64,000 nt of DNA from Streptomyces sp. GSL17-111 (GCF_037911585.1 NZ_JBAJNS010000001.1:3652001-3716000); one strand, 5' to 3'. Shown: positions 8,464-19,134, numbered from the stretch's first letter. The notes: a model not told the origin generated them from the sequence alone. Program-made: numbers and translations.

Positions 8464-9318
8464 GTGAGTGCTGCGATGCGAAGCCGTACCCCCGACCGGC
8501 TGTGCGCCGAGGCAGTGGAACTCGCCCGCGAAGCCGCGGCCGAGGCCGCCCACCCCGGGACGGTCGGCGACTACCTCGGGGCCGTGGCCGACGCCGACCG
8601 CGTCGTGACCCACTTCTTCGAGTGCCAGGAGTTCGGCTACCGGGGCTGGCGCTGGGCCGTCACCGTCGCCCGCGCCTCCCGCGCCCGCGTCGTCACCCTC
8701 GACGAGACCGTGCTGCTGCCCGGCCCGGACGCCGTGCTGGCCCCCGAGTGGGTGCCGTGGAGCGAACGGCTGCGCCCCGGCGACCTCGGCACCGGCGACC
8801 TCCTGCCCACCGAGGCCGACGACCTGCGCCTCGAACAGGGCTACACCGACGAGGACGCCCCGCCGCCCAACTCCGTCGTGGCCGAGGAGCCGCCCACCGC
8901 GCCCCGGCCCGTCGAGATCGGCGCCGTCGCCGACGAACTGGGCCTGCGCCGCGCCCGCGTCCTCTCCCGGCTCGGCCTCCACCTGGCCGCCGAGCGCTGG
9001 GAGGACGACTTCGGCCCCCGCACGCCGATGGCCCAGGCCGCCCCCGCCTCCTGCCAGACCTGCGGCTTCCTCGTGCCGCTCGCCGGTTCGCTCAAGCAGG
9101 CCTTCGGGGTGTGCGCCAATGAGTACGCCCCCGCCGACGGCCGCGTCGTCTCCTTCGGCTACGGCTGCGGCGGGCACTCCGAGGCGGCCGTCATGCCGAC
9201 GCCGCCGCAGCCCCCGCCGCCGGTGATCGACGAGACCAGGGTCGACGCGCTGCCGCTGCACGACACCCCGGCCCCGGACGCCGCCACGGAGACCGAACCC
9301 GGCGAAACCGGCAGCTGA
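8464..9318 (+). CDS. DUF3027 protein with Cys zinc-like motif
   Basis: 284 residues from GTG 8464 (MSAAMRSRTPDRLCAEAVEL). Matches actinobacterial DUF3027: HFFECQEFGYRGWRWAVTV near residue 60, VLAPEWVPWSERLRPGDLG, and later SCQTCGFLVPLAGSLKQAFG with FGYGCGGHSE. The Cys pairs (CQTC, CAN, CGG) suggest a metal site. The C-terminus is Pro-rich and disordered. An RBS-like GGGAAGAG lies about 8 bases upstream. Divergent from the MFS gene with a 254-base intergenic region. Function unknown; the family is broadly conserved in Streptomyces. Confidence 0.88.
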   Translation: MSAAMRSRTPDRLCAEAVELAREAAAEAAHPGTVGDYLGAVADADRVVTHFFECQEFGYRGWRWAVTVARASRARVVTLDETVLLPGPDAVLAPEWVPWSERLRPGDLGTGDLLPTEADDLRLEQGYTDEDAPPPNSVVAEEPPTAPRPVEIGAVADELGLRRARVLSRLGLHLAAERWEDDFGPRTPMAQAAPASCQTCGFLVPLAGSLKQAFGVCANEYAPADGRVVSFGYGCGGHSEAAVMPTPPQPPPPVIDETRVDALPLHDTPAPDAATETEPGETGS

Positions 9319-9448
9319 CCCCATCCCGTTTCCTCCCCGCGCCGGAGCGGTTCGTTCCGCCGAACGACGTCGCCCTGCGGCGCTAGAGTGGCGCCCGCAC
9401 GCCGCGTAGCCGGGCGGCCACGCGGCACGCGCCGAACGCGGAGGGGAG

Positions 9449-9868
9449 ATGCGGGGAGCGATGTCCTTCGAGGAGGAGTGGGCCAGGCTGCACGAGCACG
9501 CCCAGCTGCGCCTGGCGGGAGCGGCGCCGATCGACGGCGGTGGCGGGGCGCCCGGACCGAAGCTGAAGGTCACCCCGAGCCTGCTGGAGAACCGGGCCGG
9601 TGAGGCCGACACGGTCCGCGACGCCCTGCGCCGGGCGGACGACGCCACGCTGCGGGAGACCGGGCGGATCCCCGAGGGCCTCAGCGGTTTCAGCGCGGCC
9701 GGGGCGATCCCCGTCTTCCAGGAGCGGTGGTCGGAGCAGACGACCCACCTGGACGAGCTGATGGACCGGGGCGTGGCCCAGAGCCTGCGGAACGCCGCCG
9801 GGCTGATGCGCACCGAGGACCTCGCCCAGGCCGACAACGCGAAGGGCATCGACGTCCCCAAGGGGTGA
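9449..9868 (+). CDS. small helical protein, probable type VII secretion-associated (WXG100-like)
   Basis: 139 residues, mostly helical and Ala/Glu/Asp-rich, with no signal peptide and no membrane segment. VFQERWSEQTTHLDELMDRG in the second half recalls the second helix of WXG100/EsxA-like proteins. It lies 30 bases before a DUF6571 gene whose N-terminus has a WTG turn, so I infer a secretion-partner role. Two starts are possible: ATG 9449 (after GGAGGGGAG) and ATG 9461 (MSFEEEW, after GGGGAG). A -10-like TAGAGT is at 9384-9389. Confidence 0.6.
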   Translation: MRGAMSFEEEWARLHEHAQLRLAGAAPIDGGGGAPGPKLKVTPSLLENRAGEADTVRDALRRADDATLRETGRIPEGLSGFSAAGAIPVFQERWSEQTTHLDELMDRGVAQSLRNAAGLMRTEDLAQADNAKGIDVPKG

Positions 9869-9898
9869 CGGCTCGATGCGGAGGGGGTGTGCGGGGGG

Positions 9899-12151
9899 AT
9901 GGTGACCTACCAGGACCTGACGAGCGCCGATCTGGGCCCGCTGGACGAGGCCGTCGTGAAGTGGCGCAACCTGCCCGGCCAGTTCAACACGATCAGCCGG
10001 GAGTTCGACGGCAAGGTGGCCGGACGGCTGCGCGGCTCCGACTGGACGGGGGAGACGGCCGACGCCGCCTTCGTCAAGCTGGACGCCGTCACCGCTCAGT
10101 TCCTCGCCGCCGAGGACGAGGCGGGCGCCATCCACCGGCTCCTGGAAAGCGCACTGGAGGCGTTCAGATCCGCGCAGAAGCGGGCGCGGGCGGTCCGGAA
10201 TGAGGTGGAGGAGGACCGCAACCTCAGCATCTCCGCCCAGGGCGTCGTCTCCTTCTCCGCGACCGCCGCCGCCGACGATGACGACGGCAGCCGGCAACGG
10301 CTCTACGCCGAAACGGTCAGCGGGTACAACACCCGGGTCCGGGCCGCGGTCAACGACGCCACGGACGCCGACGAGGCCCTGCACTGGGCCCTGACGCAGG
10401 ACCGCAACGGACGGGAACAGGGCTTCAACGCGGGCACCTACGACAGCGTCGAGGCGGCGGCGGAGGGCAGGCGCCAGGCGGCCCGCGACGCCGAGGTCGT
10501 CACCCGCATCCTCGCCGAGGGCACCGCGGCCAGCCCCGCGGACCTCCGGCAACTCAACAGGACCCTGAGCCGACGCGAGGGCGACCCGTTCTTCGCCGAG
10601 CAGGTGGCCCTCAAAGCCGGGCCGCGCGGCGTCCTGGAGTTCTGGTCCGGCGTCACCGCCGACCAGGACCGGAGCAAGGAGCAGGAGAAGATCCTCACCC
10701 GGCTGCAGGAGTCCCTGGGCCACACCCTGGCGACGGCCACCCACTCCGGGAGCCCGGAGATGCGGGAGTGGAAGAAGGACATCATCGAGCTGGGCGCCGA
10801 ACGCGTGATCGCTCCCACCAACCCCGGTGCCGACCCGGTGAAGGCTCGCACCCCCTACGGTTTCCAGGTGCTGAGCAGCCTCATGCACGAGGGGGACTAC
10901 GACTCCGACTTCCTCCAGTCCTACGGCCGGGAACTCATCGACTTCGAGAAGAAGGCGGACAGCAAGTACGTCTGGACCCTCGGCGTCGAGCCCCACTACC
11001 TGAACGTCGGTGGCACCGACAAGGGCAACGACCCGATGGCCGGCTTCCTGACGGCCCTGGGTAACAACCCGGAAGCCTCCAAAGAGTTCTTCCAGGCCCC
11101 GGACTGGGACGAGGACTATCGCAAGGACAAATGGGAGAAGGCGCTGGACGACGACCTCAGATACCTCCTCCTGGAACGTGACTGGCCCCACGACCCGGTG
11201 GAGGGCGAGGACCCCCGACGTGGCTACGCCTACGACGAGCTCGGCCGCGCCCTGGAGTCGGCGACGCTGGGTGTCCCCTACCGCGAGGTGGGCCTCCAGC
11301 GCGACGACGCCACGGCCAACGTCATGGAGCAGGTGGCCATCACCGTCGCCAACACCCCCGACTTCGTGGAAAAGCGCCCCGGCGTGATCAACAGCCTCGC
11401 CGAAATGGGCGCGGGCTATATCGACGACCTGGCCTGGGGCGTCGCGCCCTACGGCGGCCCCATGAACCCCGAGGACCGAGCGAACCTGTTCGAGCGAGGA
11501 GAGCCCGGCCACATCTCCCTGGACGAAGGGGCGGCCCGAAGGTTCCTCTACAACGTGGGTCGACACGAGGGCGGCTACGAGACGCTCTCCGTGGCGCAGC
11601 ACGCCTACACCGCAAGCCTCATGGAGGCGCAGGGCGACGACTCGGCCATGGCGCGCAACGCGCAGAACGTAGGCGCGTACAACCACGGAGTCCTCGATGA
11701 GGCGCGCACCTCGCAGATCGAAGAGGACTTCAAGGGCAAGGCGGACGAGGCGAACAAGGCGCGAGAGGAAGCCTCCTCGTGGCAGAAATACGGTGTCAGT
11801 GTGGGAGTGAGCGCCGCCGCGTTCCTCGGGGTGACCGCTGCAGCGGGCCCCGGCGCGGGTGTGGCCGCAGCCGTCGCGGTCCCCTTGGCCGTTGACGCGG
11901 GCGTCAAGGCGTTCGACACGTACTTCGGCAACGAGATCGCCGAGAACGTGAAGGAAGGCGAGAAGAATCTCTCAGTCGATGCGGGCCTGACCTCTGAGGA
12001 GTTCCGCAGTAGGGGACGGATGATGGCCTGGAGCAACGGCTACGCTTATCAGGAGATTCACGAGGTATCTGATGGCACTGAGATGAATACTGAGGCTGCG
12101 GCTGCTTACACCAATGGGCAAGTGATCGCCGAGGATCTGGATGCAGACTGA
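9899..12151 (+). CDS. DUF6571-family protein, probable type VII-secreted/polymorphic toxin-like
   Basis: About 750 residues. The N-terminus MVTYQDLTSADLGPLDEAVV with RLRGSDWTGETADAAF (S-x-W-x-G turn) resembles a WXG100-type helical hairpin. A long helical region and ELGAERVIAPTNPGADPV...YGFQVLSSLMHEGDYDSDFL then match DUF6571 proteins of Streptomyces. Near the C-terminus, VGVSAAAFLGVTAAAGPGAG and VAAAVAVPLAVDAG form a Gly/Ala hydrophobic segment. The last 100 residues (YFGNEIAENV...) have lower GC than the rest. Start choice: ATG 9899 (MVTYQD is the usual family beginning); GTG 9887 is also open. Its stop overlaps the lipoprotein start by one base. Toxic activity is only an inference. Confidence 0.7.
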   Translation: MVTYQDLTSADLGPLDEAVVKWRNLPGQFNTISREFDGKVAGRLRGSDWTGETADAAFVKLDAVTAQFLAAEDEAGAIHRLLESALEAFRSAQKRARAVRNEVEEDRNLSISAQGVVSFSATAAADDDDGSRQRLYAETVSGYNTRVRAAVNDATDADEALHWALTQDRNGREQGFNAGTYDSVEAAAEGRRQAARDAEVVTRILAEGTAASPADLRQLNRTLSRREGDPFFAEQVALKAGPRGVLEFWSGVTADQDRSKEQEKILTRLQESLGHTLATATHSGSPEMREWKKDIIELGAERVIAPTNPGADPVKARTPYGFQVLSSLMHEGDYDSDFLQSYGRELIDFEKKADSKYVWTLGVEPHYLNVGGTDKGNDPMAGFLTALGNNPEASKEFFQAPDWDEDYRKDKWEKALDDDLRYLLLERDWPHDPVEGEDPRRGYAYDELGRALESATLGVPYREVGLQRDDATANVMEQVAITVANTPDFVEKRPGVINSLAEMGAGYIDDLAWGVAPYGGPMNPEDRANLFERGEPGHISLDEGAARRFLYNVGRHEGGYETLSVAQHAYTASLMEAQGDDSAMARNAQNVGAYNHGVLDEARTSQIEEDFKGKADEANKAREEASSWQKYGVSVGVSAAAFLGVTAAAGPGAGVAAAVAVPLAVDAGVKAFDTYFGNEIAENVKEGEKNLSVDAGLTSEEFRSRGRMMAWSNGYAYQEIHEVSDGTEMNTEAAAAYTNGQVIAEDLDAD

Positions 12152-12771
12152 TGATGAAGAAATTGCTGTGTGTCGTCCTCCTTCTCGTCTCCCTCGTCGG
12201 TTGCACCAGAGAATCAAGCGATGATGCTGAAGTGGATATCCGTGCCTTGTGTCACGGAATATTCGATGCGCGCGTTATAGCGCATATCGAAGAGAGGGGA
12301 ACCTTCAACCCGGAAAAAATCGAAGAGCTGACTAATGGAGCGGTGCAGCTTCCAGGAGAATTCTGCTCTATTCGTCGAACTGATGATGAGACCTTGAAAT
12401 TCACCATGTCCTATGTGTGGGCGAATGTCGGTGATGAATATGTTCCTCCGGGTCAGCGGCGCAGCGATGTGGATGGATACGTTTACGGTGCGGGAGAGGA
12501 CATTCAAATCATCGCCGGTGGCCGTCCCGACCCCAGTGTGTCCAAGATTCGATTCCTGTGCCAGGTCGATGAATCCTCCGAGCTTCGAACGGTTGAGGGG
12601 AAACTCGTCGAGCATCTTTTTGCCTTGAACCTCGAGATCACGTTCTCCGTCCTCCTCGCGTCTGCGGAGAGGGCGGCTGAGGGGTTCGGGTGCCGGAACG
12701 CGTTGGACTTCCCGGACGCCGCCGACATCGAGGGGCCCGCGCCGACCGCTTCGGCCACGCCGGAGGGCTGA
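12151..12771 (+). CDS. lipoprotein of atypical codon use
   Basis: 206 residues. Signal MMKKLLCVVLLLVSLVGC with lipobox LVGC, then a globular domain with CRESS-like acidic start and Cys residues near CHGIF, FCSIRR, FLCQVD and FGCRNAL. Four domain Cys suggest two disulfides outside the cell. Codon use is strikingly unlike the neighbours: many A/T-ending codons (GAT, GAA, TCT, ATT, AAA) until about 12,640, then normal high-GC sequence. It is coupled to the DUF6571 gene (stop and start overlap by one base), consistent with an immunity or accessory partner. No recognised family. Confidence 0.75.
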   Translation: MMKKLLCVVLLLVSLVGCTRESSDDAEVDIRALCHGIFDARVIAHIEERGTFNPEKIEELTNGAVQLPGEFCSIRRTDDETLKFTMSYVWANVGDEYVPPGQRRSDVDGYVYGAGEDIQIIAGGRPDPSVSKIRFLCQVDESSELRTVEGKLVEHLFALNLEITFSVLLASAERAAEGFGCRNALDFPDAADIEGPAPTASATPEG

Positions 12772-12822
12772 CGGGCCCCTCCGGCGGAGGGGGCGGGGTC
12801 GGGGAGCGGTACGGTCGGCCGC

Positions 12823-15800
12823 ATGGACGGTGATGTGTTCGGGGCCGGGGAACTGCGGCGGCGTGTGCTGGCGGCGTGGGCGGCCTCGCCCGCCCGGTTC
12901 CGGGAGGACGCCAACGCCGAGGAGGAGCTGGCGCTCGGCGGTTACCGGGACCGGCTCGTCGTGGAGCTGGCGCAGAACGCGGCGGACGCGGCGGCCCGCG
13001 CCGGGGTGCCGGGCCGGCTGCGGCTGACGCTCCGGGACGGCACGCTCGTCGCGGCGAACACCGGGGCGCAGCTGGACGCGGCCGGGGTGGAGTCGCTGGC
13101 GACGCTGCGGGCGTCCGCGAAGCGGGACGAGGCCGGCACGGTCGGCCGGTTCGGCGTCGGGTTCGCCGCCGTGCTGACGATCAGTGACGAACCGGCCGTG
13201 GTCAGCCACGGCGGGGGAGTGCGCTGGTCGCTGGCCGAGGCGCGTGAACTGGCCGCCGCCGTGCCGGGGCTGGCCGAGGAGCTGCGGCGCCGGGACGGGC
13301 ACGTGCCGCTGCTGCGGCTGCCGTTCGCCGCCGAGGGCCAGGCGCCCGCCGGGTACGACACGGCCGTCGTGCTGCCGCTGCGGGACGCCGCCGCGCACGA
13401 GTTGGCGACGCGGCTGCTGGACGGGGTGGACGACGCGTTGCTGCTGGCCCTGCCGGGGCTGGACGAGGTCGTCGTGGACACGCCGGAGGGCGAGCGCACC
13501 CTGACGCGCCGCCAGGACGGCCCGTACACCGTCATCGGGGGACGCCGCTGGCGCGTGGCCTCCGCGCGGGGGGCGACCGACGCGGCGCTGCTCGCGGACC
13601 GTCCGGTGGAGGAGCGCCGCCGCCCCACGTGGTCGGTGACGTGGGCGGTCCCCGTCGACGCTGACGCCGCCGGGGCGCCGGTGCGTCCGGCGACGGAGCC
13701 CGTGGTGCACGCGCCGACGCCCACCGACGAACCGCTGGGGCTGCCCGCGCTGCTCATCGCCTCCTTCCCGCTGGAGTCCTCCCGGCGGCACACGGCGCCG
13801 GGGCCGCTGACGGACTTCCTGCTGGATCGGGTGGCCGACACCTACACCGAGCTGTTGCGCGCGTGGCACCCGGTGGACCCGGGCGTCATCGACCTCGTTC
13901 CCGGGCCGCTGGGCCGGGGGGAGCTGGACGGCGCGCTGCGGGCGCGGTTGCTGGAGCGGCTGCCGGGGGTGCCGTTCCTGCCGAGTGCGGGGAAGGACGA
14001 CGACGGCGAGCCGCACGTGCTGCGGCCCCGGGACGCGGAGATCGCCGAGGGCGCCGGGGCGGCGACGGTGGACGTGCTGGCGGAGCTGTTCCCCAGCCTG
14101 CTGCCCGCCGGGTTGGAACGCCGTACCGAGCTGCGCACGCTGGACGTGCCGCGCATCCCGCTGGGCGAGATCATCGACCGGCTCGCCGGGGTCGAGCGCG
14201 ACCCGGCGTGGTGGCGGCGGCTGTACGACTCGCTGGCCGGGGTGGACCCCGACCGGCTGACGGGCCTGCCCGTCCCGCTCGCCGACGGCCGCACGACGAT
14301 CGGCCCCCGGCAGGTGCTGCTGCCGCTGCCCGACCTGGCCGGGGCCGACCGGCTGGCGCGGCTCGGGCTGAAGGTGGCGCACGCCGAGGCCGCGCATCCG
14401 CTGCTGGAGAAGCTGGGCGCCGTCCCGGCCACGCCGCGCGCCGTCCTCACCACCCCGCAGGTGCGCGCGGCGGTCGCGGCCTCGCTCGACGCCGACGAGG
14501 TGTGGGACGAGGACGACACGGCGTTGGACGCGGAGGAGCTGGCCGACCTCGTGCTCGGCCTGGTCCGCGACGCGGGGCTCGCGCCCGGCGACGAGCCGTG
14601 GCTCGGGGCGCTCGCCCTGCCCGACGAGGACGGTGAGCCGGCCCCGGCCGGTGAGCTGGTGTATCCGGGCAGCGCCTTCGCCGCCGTCCTCCGGGCGGGT
14701 GAACTTCCCGTCTGCGACGGCGGGCTGGCGGACCGCTGGGGCGAGCAGACGCTGACGGCCGTAGGGGTGCTGGCCGGCTTCCCGCTGGTCCGCGCGGCCG
14801 ACGTCGTCCTGGACCCGGACGAGCTCGACCCGCGCGACTCGGACTACGCGGAGCCCGACGACGCCGGGCTGCTCGACGTCGTCGACGTGTGGTGCGAGGA
14901 CGTGCTCGACCAGCTGCCCGAGACCCCCGTGCCGCCGGTCGTCACCGAGCTGCTGGCCGTCCGTGACCTCGATCTGGTGGACGACGACCGGTGGCCGCAG
15001 GCGCTCGCGCTGCTGTCCCGGCCGCCGCTGCGGGACGCGTTGACCACGCCGGTGCGCGTCCTGCTGCCCGACGGCACGGCCGAGACCGTCCGGCCCTACA
15101 CCGCCTGGTGGCTGCGCGGGCATCCGGTGCTGGACGGCCGCCGTCCGGCCGGGCTGCGGGCGGCGGGCGGTGACCCGCTGCTGGCCGGGCTGTACGAGGA
15201 GGCCGACGCGCGGGGCTTCGACGACCCGGCCCTCCTGCACGCGCTCGGCGTCCGCACGTCGGCCGCCGCGCTGCTGGACGAGCCGGGCGGCGCCGCCGAG
15301 CTGCTGGGGCGGCTCGCGGACCCGGAGCTGCCGGTGGGCCCGGCCCAGCTCCACGGCCTCTACACCCTGCTGGCCGAGCTCGATCCCGACGAGGTGACGC
15401 TCCCCGACGACGTCCGGGCCGTGGTGGACGGCCGGGTGCGGGTCGTCGACGCGGCGGGCGCGCTCGTCGCCGACGCCCCGGACCTGCTGCCGCTCGCGGC
15501 GGGCCGCGCGCTGCTGCCGGTGCGTCCGACGCTGGCCGCGCGGCTGGCGTCCGTCCTGGACGTCGGCCTGCTCAGCGACGCCCTGCCCGCCCCCGCCCCG
15601 ACGGGCGGCGCGGTGCGCGAGGTGCCGGACGGGGTCGGCGCGCTGCTGGGCCCGCAGACGCCGGACTCCTACACCGAGCACGACGAACTCCTCGTCGACG
15701 GCGTGGAGCTGGACTGGCGGTTCACCCGGGAGGGCGGGCTGCACGCGGCCACGCTGGAGGGCGTCGCCGCCGGGCTGGCCTGGGCCGCGGGCGCCTGGCC

Positions 15801-15879
15801 GCGCCGCTTCGAAGTGGCCGCCCTGCTGGAGGATCCGGAGCGTACGCGCGAGCTGACGGTGGCCCGCTGGTTCGACTGA
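12823..15879 (+). CDS. sacsin/Hsp90-type N-terminal ATP-binding protein
   Basis: 1018 residues. A Bergerat (GHKL) ATP site occupies the N-terminus: N-box LVVELAQNAADAA (about residues 44-56), G1 box DGTLVAANTGAQLD, and GTVGRFGVGFAAVLTISDEP (G2). This matches the sacsin N-terminal/Hsp90-like ATPase domain. The remaining 850 residues are Leu/Asp-rich with no motif I recognise. Proteins of this type are conserved in Streptomyces with unknown clients; a chaperone-like ATPase is the best guess. The C-terminus ends (ELTVARWFD) shortly before a hairpin terminator. Start ATG 12823 gives MDGDVFGAGELRRRVLAAW. Confidence 0.85.
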   Translation: MDGDVFGAGELRRRVLAAWAASPARFREDANAEEELALGGYRDRLVVELAQNAADAAARAGVPGRLRLTLRDGTLVAANTGAQLDAAGVESLATLRASAKRDEAGTVGRFGVGFAAVLTISDEPAVVSHGGGVRWSLAEARELAAAVPGLAEELRRRDGHVPLLRLPFAAEGQAPAGYDTAVVLPLRDAAAHELATRLLDGVDDALLLALPGLDEVVVDTPEGERTLTRRQDGPYTVIGGRRWRVASARGATDAALLADRPVEERRRPTWSVTWAVPVDADAAGAPVRPATEPVVHAPTPTDEPLGLPALLIASFPLESSRRHTAPGPLTDFLLDRVADTYTELLRAWHPVDPGVIDLVPGPLGRGELDGALRARLLERLPGVPFLPSAGKDDDGEPHVLRPRDAEIAEGAGAATVDVLAELFPSLLPAGLERRTELRTLDVPRIPLGEIIDRLAGVERDPAWWRRLYDSLAGVDPDRLTGLPVPLADGRTTIGPRQVLLPLPDLAGADRLARLGLKVAHAEAAHPLLEKLGAVPATPRAVLTTPQVRAAVAASLDADEVWDEDDTALDAEELADLVLGLVRDAGLAPGDEPWLGALALPDEDGEPAPAGELVYPGSAFAAVLRAGELPVCDGGLADRWGEQTLTAVGVLAGFPLVRAADVVLDPDELDPRDSDYAEPDDAGLLDVVDVWCEDVLDQLPETPVPPVVTELLAVRDLDLVDDDRWPQALALLSRPPLRDALTTPVRVLLPDGTAETVRPYTAWWLRGHPVLDGRRPAGLRAAGGDPLLAGLYEEADARGFDDPALLHALGVRTSAAALLDEPGGAAELLGRLADPELPVGPAQLHGLYTLLAELDPDEVTLPDDVRAVVDGRVRVVDAAGALVADAPDLLPLAAGRALLPVRPTLAARLASVLDVGLLSDALPAPAPTGGAVREVPDGVGALLGPQTPDSYTEHDELLVDGVELDWRFTREGGLHAATLEGVAAGLAWAAGAWPRRFEVAALLEDPERTRELTVARWFD

Positions 15880-15909
15880 CGCGTGACGGAGGAGCGAAGG
15901 ACGAGCGTC

Positions 15910-15932
15910 GGTCGCGCGCCCGGCGCGCGACC
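15910..15932 (+). terminator. GC hairpin after the Hsp90-like gene
   Basis: GGTCGCGCGCC (15910-15920) and GGCGCGCGACC (15922-15932) are perfect complements with a one-base spacer (effective loop 3-5). Thirty bases after the stop and 59 before serC. Confidence 0.55.
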
Positions 15933-15981
15933 GCCGTCTCAGCCCCCGGACAGCACCGTTGCCCGGCTACCGAGCCGTTAG

Positions 15982-17109
<1,128 letters not shown>

Positions 17110-17121
17110 CGACGTTCGTCG

Positions 17122-17155
17122 GCGAGGGGCCCGTCCGCCCGGACGGGCCCCTCGC
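17122..17155 (+). terminator. strong intrinsic hairpin after serC
   Basis: GCGAGGGGCCCGTCCG (17122-17137) and its exact complement (17140-17155) form a 16-bp stem with a minimal loop, 13 bases after the serC stop. It also lies just beyond the 3' end of the convergent ABC permease gene, so it can act in both directions. Confidence 0.85.
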
Positions 17156-17183
17156 GCGTGTCCGGCGGCCCGGAACGGCGCGC

Positions 17184-17214
17184 CTACCGGGACAGCCCTC
17201 TACCGGGACAGCCC
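17184..17214. repeat. 16-bp tandem duplication over the permease stop codon
   Basis: CTACCGGGACAGCCC occurs at 17184-17198 and 17200-17214, one base apart. The second copy contains the last codons and stop (TAG) of the minus-strand permease gene. The first copy repeats them beyond the stop, so loss of one unit would leave the same C-terminus. Confidence 0.8.
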
Positions 17215-18033
17215 GCCGTAGGTGCGGACGGCGAGCGGCAGGAACACCGCCGTGACGACCACCGGCCAGACGAAGGCCATGAGCAGCGGGTGCGTCTCGA
17301 TCCAGCTGCCCCCGGACGTCACCATGGGCTGCCCGAACAGCTCCCGCACGGCGCCCGCCGTGGAGGAGACGGGGTTCCACATGGCGATCGCGCCGAGCCA
17401 GTCGGGCATCATCGACGGCGGTGTGAAGACGCTGGAGATCATGCCGAAGGGGAACGCCAGGGCGAACAGGTTGCCCGCCGACTCCTGGTTCTTCACCCGC
17501 AGCCCGATCCAGACGCCGACCCAGATGAGCGCGAAGCGCAGCACCAGCAGCAGCGCGAACGCCCCCAGGGCGGCCGCGATCCCGCCGCCCGGCCGCCAGC
17601 CGATGACCAGAGCGATGCCCGCGAGGACGGCGAGGTCGAGCGCGGCGTGCAGCACGTCGGACACGCCTCGGCCGGTGACGACGGCGGAGGGGGCCATCGG
17701 CATGGAGCGGAACCGGTCGATGACGCCCCGGTCCTTGTCGACGGCGACGGCCATGGCGGTGTTCATGAAACCGAAGGCCATGGTCATGGTGAACATGCCC
17801 GGCATCGCGAAGTCCTTGTAGTCCGTGGTGCCGCCGACGTCCATGGCGCTGCCGAAGACGTAGACGAACAGCAGGACCGAGACGATCGGGAAGCCCAGCT
17901 GCCAGGCGATGATCGTCGGCTGGCGGACGAGGTGCGTCAGCTCGCGGCGGACGATCGTCCAGCAGTCGGCGAGCGCCCAGCGCAGCCGCTGCCCGGGGCC
18001 GTCCTCCCGCACGGGGTCGAGGGTGAGGCTCAT
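17200..18033 (-). CDS. ABC-2 type transporter permease (DrrB-like)
   Basis: 277 residues with about six hydrophobic segments: [95 protein letters not shown] and [20 protein letters not shown]. The loop [19 protein letters not shown] is typical of ABC-2 permeases of the daunorubicin-resistance type. The start ATG overlaps the ATPase stop by 4 bases (ATGA). Pairs with the upstream ATPase to form an exporter, probably for a drug or lipid. Divergent TetR gene nearby suggests substrate-induced expression. Confidence 0.9.
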   Translation of the reverse strand: MSLTLDPVREDGPGQRLRWALADCWTIVRRELTHLVRQPTIIAWQLGFPIVSVLLFVYVFGSAMDVGGTTDYKDFAMPGMFTMTMAFGFMNTAMAVAVDKDRGVIDRFRSMPMAPSAVVTGRGVSDVLHAALDLAVLAGIALVIGWRPGGGIAAALGAFALLLVLRFALIWVGVWIGLRVKNQESAGNLFALAFPFGMISSVFTPPSMMPDWLGAIAMWNPVSSTAGAVRELFGQPMVTSGGSWIETHPLLMAFVWPVVVTAVFLPLAVRTYGGLSR

Positions 18034-19067
18034 GCTGCGGGGACCTCCTGGTGCGTGCGGTCGGTGTCGGGGCGGGGGGCGTTCTCGGCGGGGGAGCCGG
18101 TGAGCCGCAGGAAGACCTCGTCGAGGGTGGGGCGCCGTACGCCGAGGTCGACGACGTCCACCGCCTCGTCCCGCAGCCGCCGGGCCACCTCGGTGAGGGC
18201 GTCGACCCGGTCGGCGACGGGCGCGCTGACCCGCAGCGCCTCGGTCTCGGTGCGCGGCGCGGCGCGGCCCACCCGCGCGACCACCCTCTCCACGGCCGCC
18301 AGGTGCTCGGGCCCGGCGGCGACGACCTCGACCTGGTCCCCGCCGATGCGGTTCTTCAGGGCCTCCGGGGTGTCGTCGGCGATGGTCCGGCCGCCCTCGC
18401 CGGTGGGTGCGGAGATCACGGCGACGCGGTCGGCGAGCCGGTCGGCCTCCTCCAGGTACTGGGTGGTGAGCAGGACGGTCGTGCCGGAGGCGGCCAGCTC
18501 GCGCACGGCGTCCCAGACCTCGTTGCGCGCCCGGGGGTCGAGCCCGGTGGTGGGCTCGTCGAGGAAGAGCACCTTCGGGGCGAGCACGAGGGAGGCGGCC
18601 AGGTCGAGTCGGCGCCGCATGCCGCCGCTGTAGCCGGAGACGACCCGGTCCGCCGCGTCGGTGAGCCGGAACTGCTCCAGCAGCTCCCGCGCGCGGGCCC
18701 GGGCGGTGGCCGGGCGGAGGTGGAAGAGGCGGCCGAACATCTCCAGGTTCTGCCGGCCGGAGAGGATCTCGTCCACCGCCGCGTACTGACCGGTGAAGCC
18801 GATCTGACGCCGCACCAGGCGCGGCTGGGTCGCCACGTCGTAGCCGCCGACCCGGGCCCGGCCGCCGTCGGCCGTGAGCAGGGTGGCGAGGATGCGGACG
18901 GCCGTGGTCTTGCCCGCGCCGTTGGGGCCGAGGAGGCCGTACACCGACCCGGCGGGGACGGCGAGGTCGAAGCCGCTCAGCGCCGGCTTGGCGGACGGGC
19001 CCGTGCCGTAGCGCTTGTGCAGCCCCTCGGCGAGGACCGCGTGGTCGGTCGGTCGATCGTGGTGCAC
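18030..19067 (-). CDS. ABC transporter ATP-binding protein (DrrA-like)
   Basis: 345 residues from GTG 19067, preceded by GGGGGAG. Walker A is [17 protein letters not shown] (about residues 42-58), the Q-loop is [12 protein letters not shown], the signature is [14 protein letters not shown], Walker B is [18 protein letters not shown], and the H-loop region is [17 protein letters not shown] (Gln-Tyr replaces the usual His, as in DrrA-type proteins). A C-terminal DrrA-like extension ([22 protein letters not shown]) is present. The frame is open to 19130, but that would begin inside the operator region. Works with the coupled permease. Confidence 0.93.
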   Translation of the reverse strand: MHHDRPTDHAVLAEGLHKRYGTGPSAKPALSGFDLAVPAGSVYGLLGPNGAGKTTAVRILATLLTADGGRARVGGYDVATQPRLVRRQIGFTGQYAAVDEILSGRQNLEMFGRLFHLRPATARARARELLEQFRLTDAADRVVSGYSGGMRRRLDLAASLVLAPKVLFLDEPTTGLDPRARNEVWDAVRELAASGTTVLLTTQYLEEADRLADRVAVISAPTGEGGRTIADDTPEALKNRIGGDQVEVVAAGPEHLAAVERVVARVGRAAPRTETEALRVSAPVADRVDALTEVARRLRDEAVDVVDLGVRRPTLDEVFLRLTGSPAENAPRPDTDRTHQEVPAA

Positions 19068-19096
19068 GGAGCTCCCCCTTGAACGGTGAAAACTGG

Positions 19097-19134
19097 GTAC
19101 GATGTACTCAGTTAAAACAGCGTACACCATACGC
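19097..19134. promoter_or_regulatory. divergent operator region between ABC exporter and TetR gene
   Basis: Two palindromic motifs: GTACGATGTAC at 19097-19107 and GCGTACACCATACGC at 19120-19134 (arms GCGTA/TACGC). Both contain GTAC and sit in AT-richer sequence (GTTAAAACAG) between the divergent genes. A dimeric TetR repressor could bind both to control exporter and itself. Confidence 0.55.

Noticed and set aside
12214..15744. 1176-residue minus-strand open frame
   Set aside because: Shadow of the Hsp90-like ATPase; Gln/Arg/His-rich noise, and it runs antisense through the lipoprotein gene.
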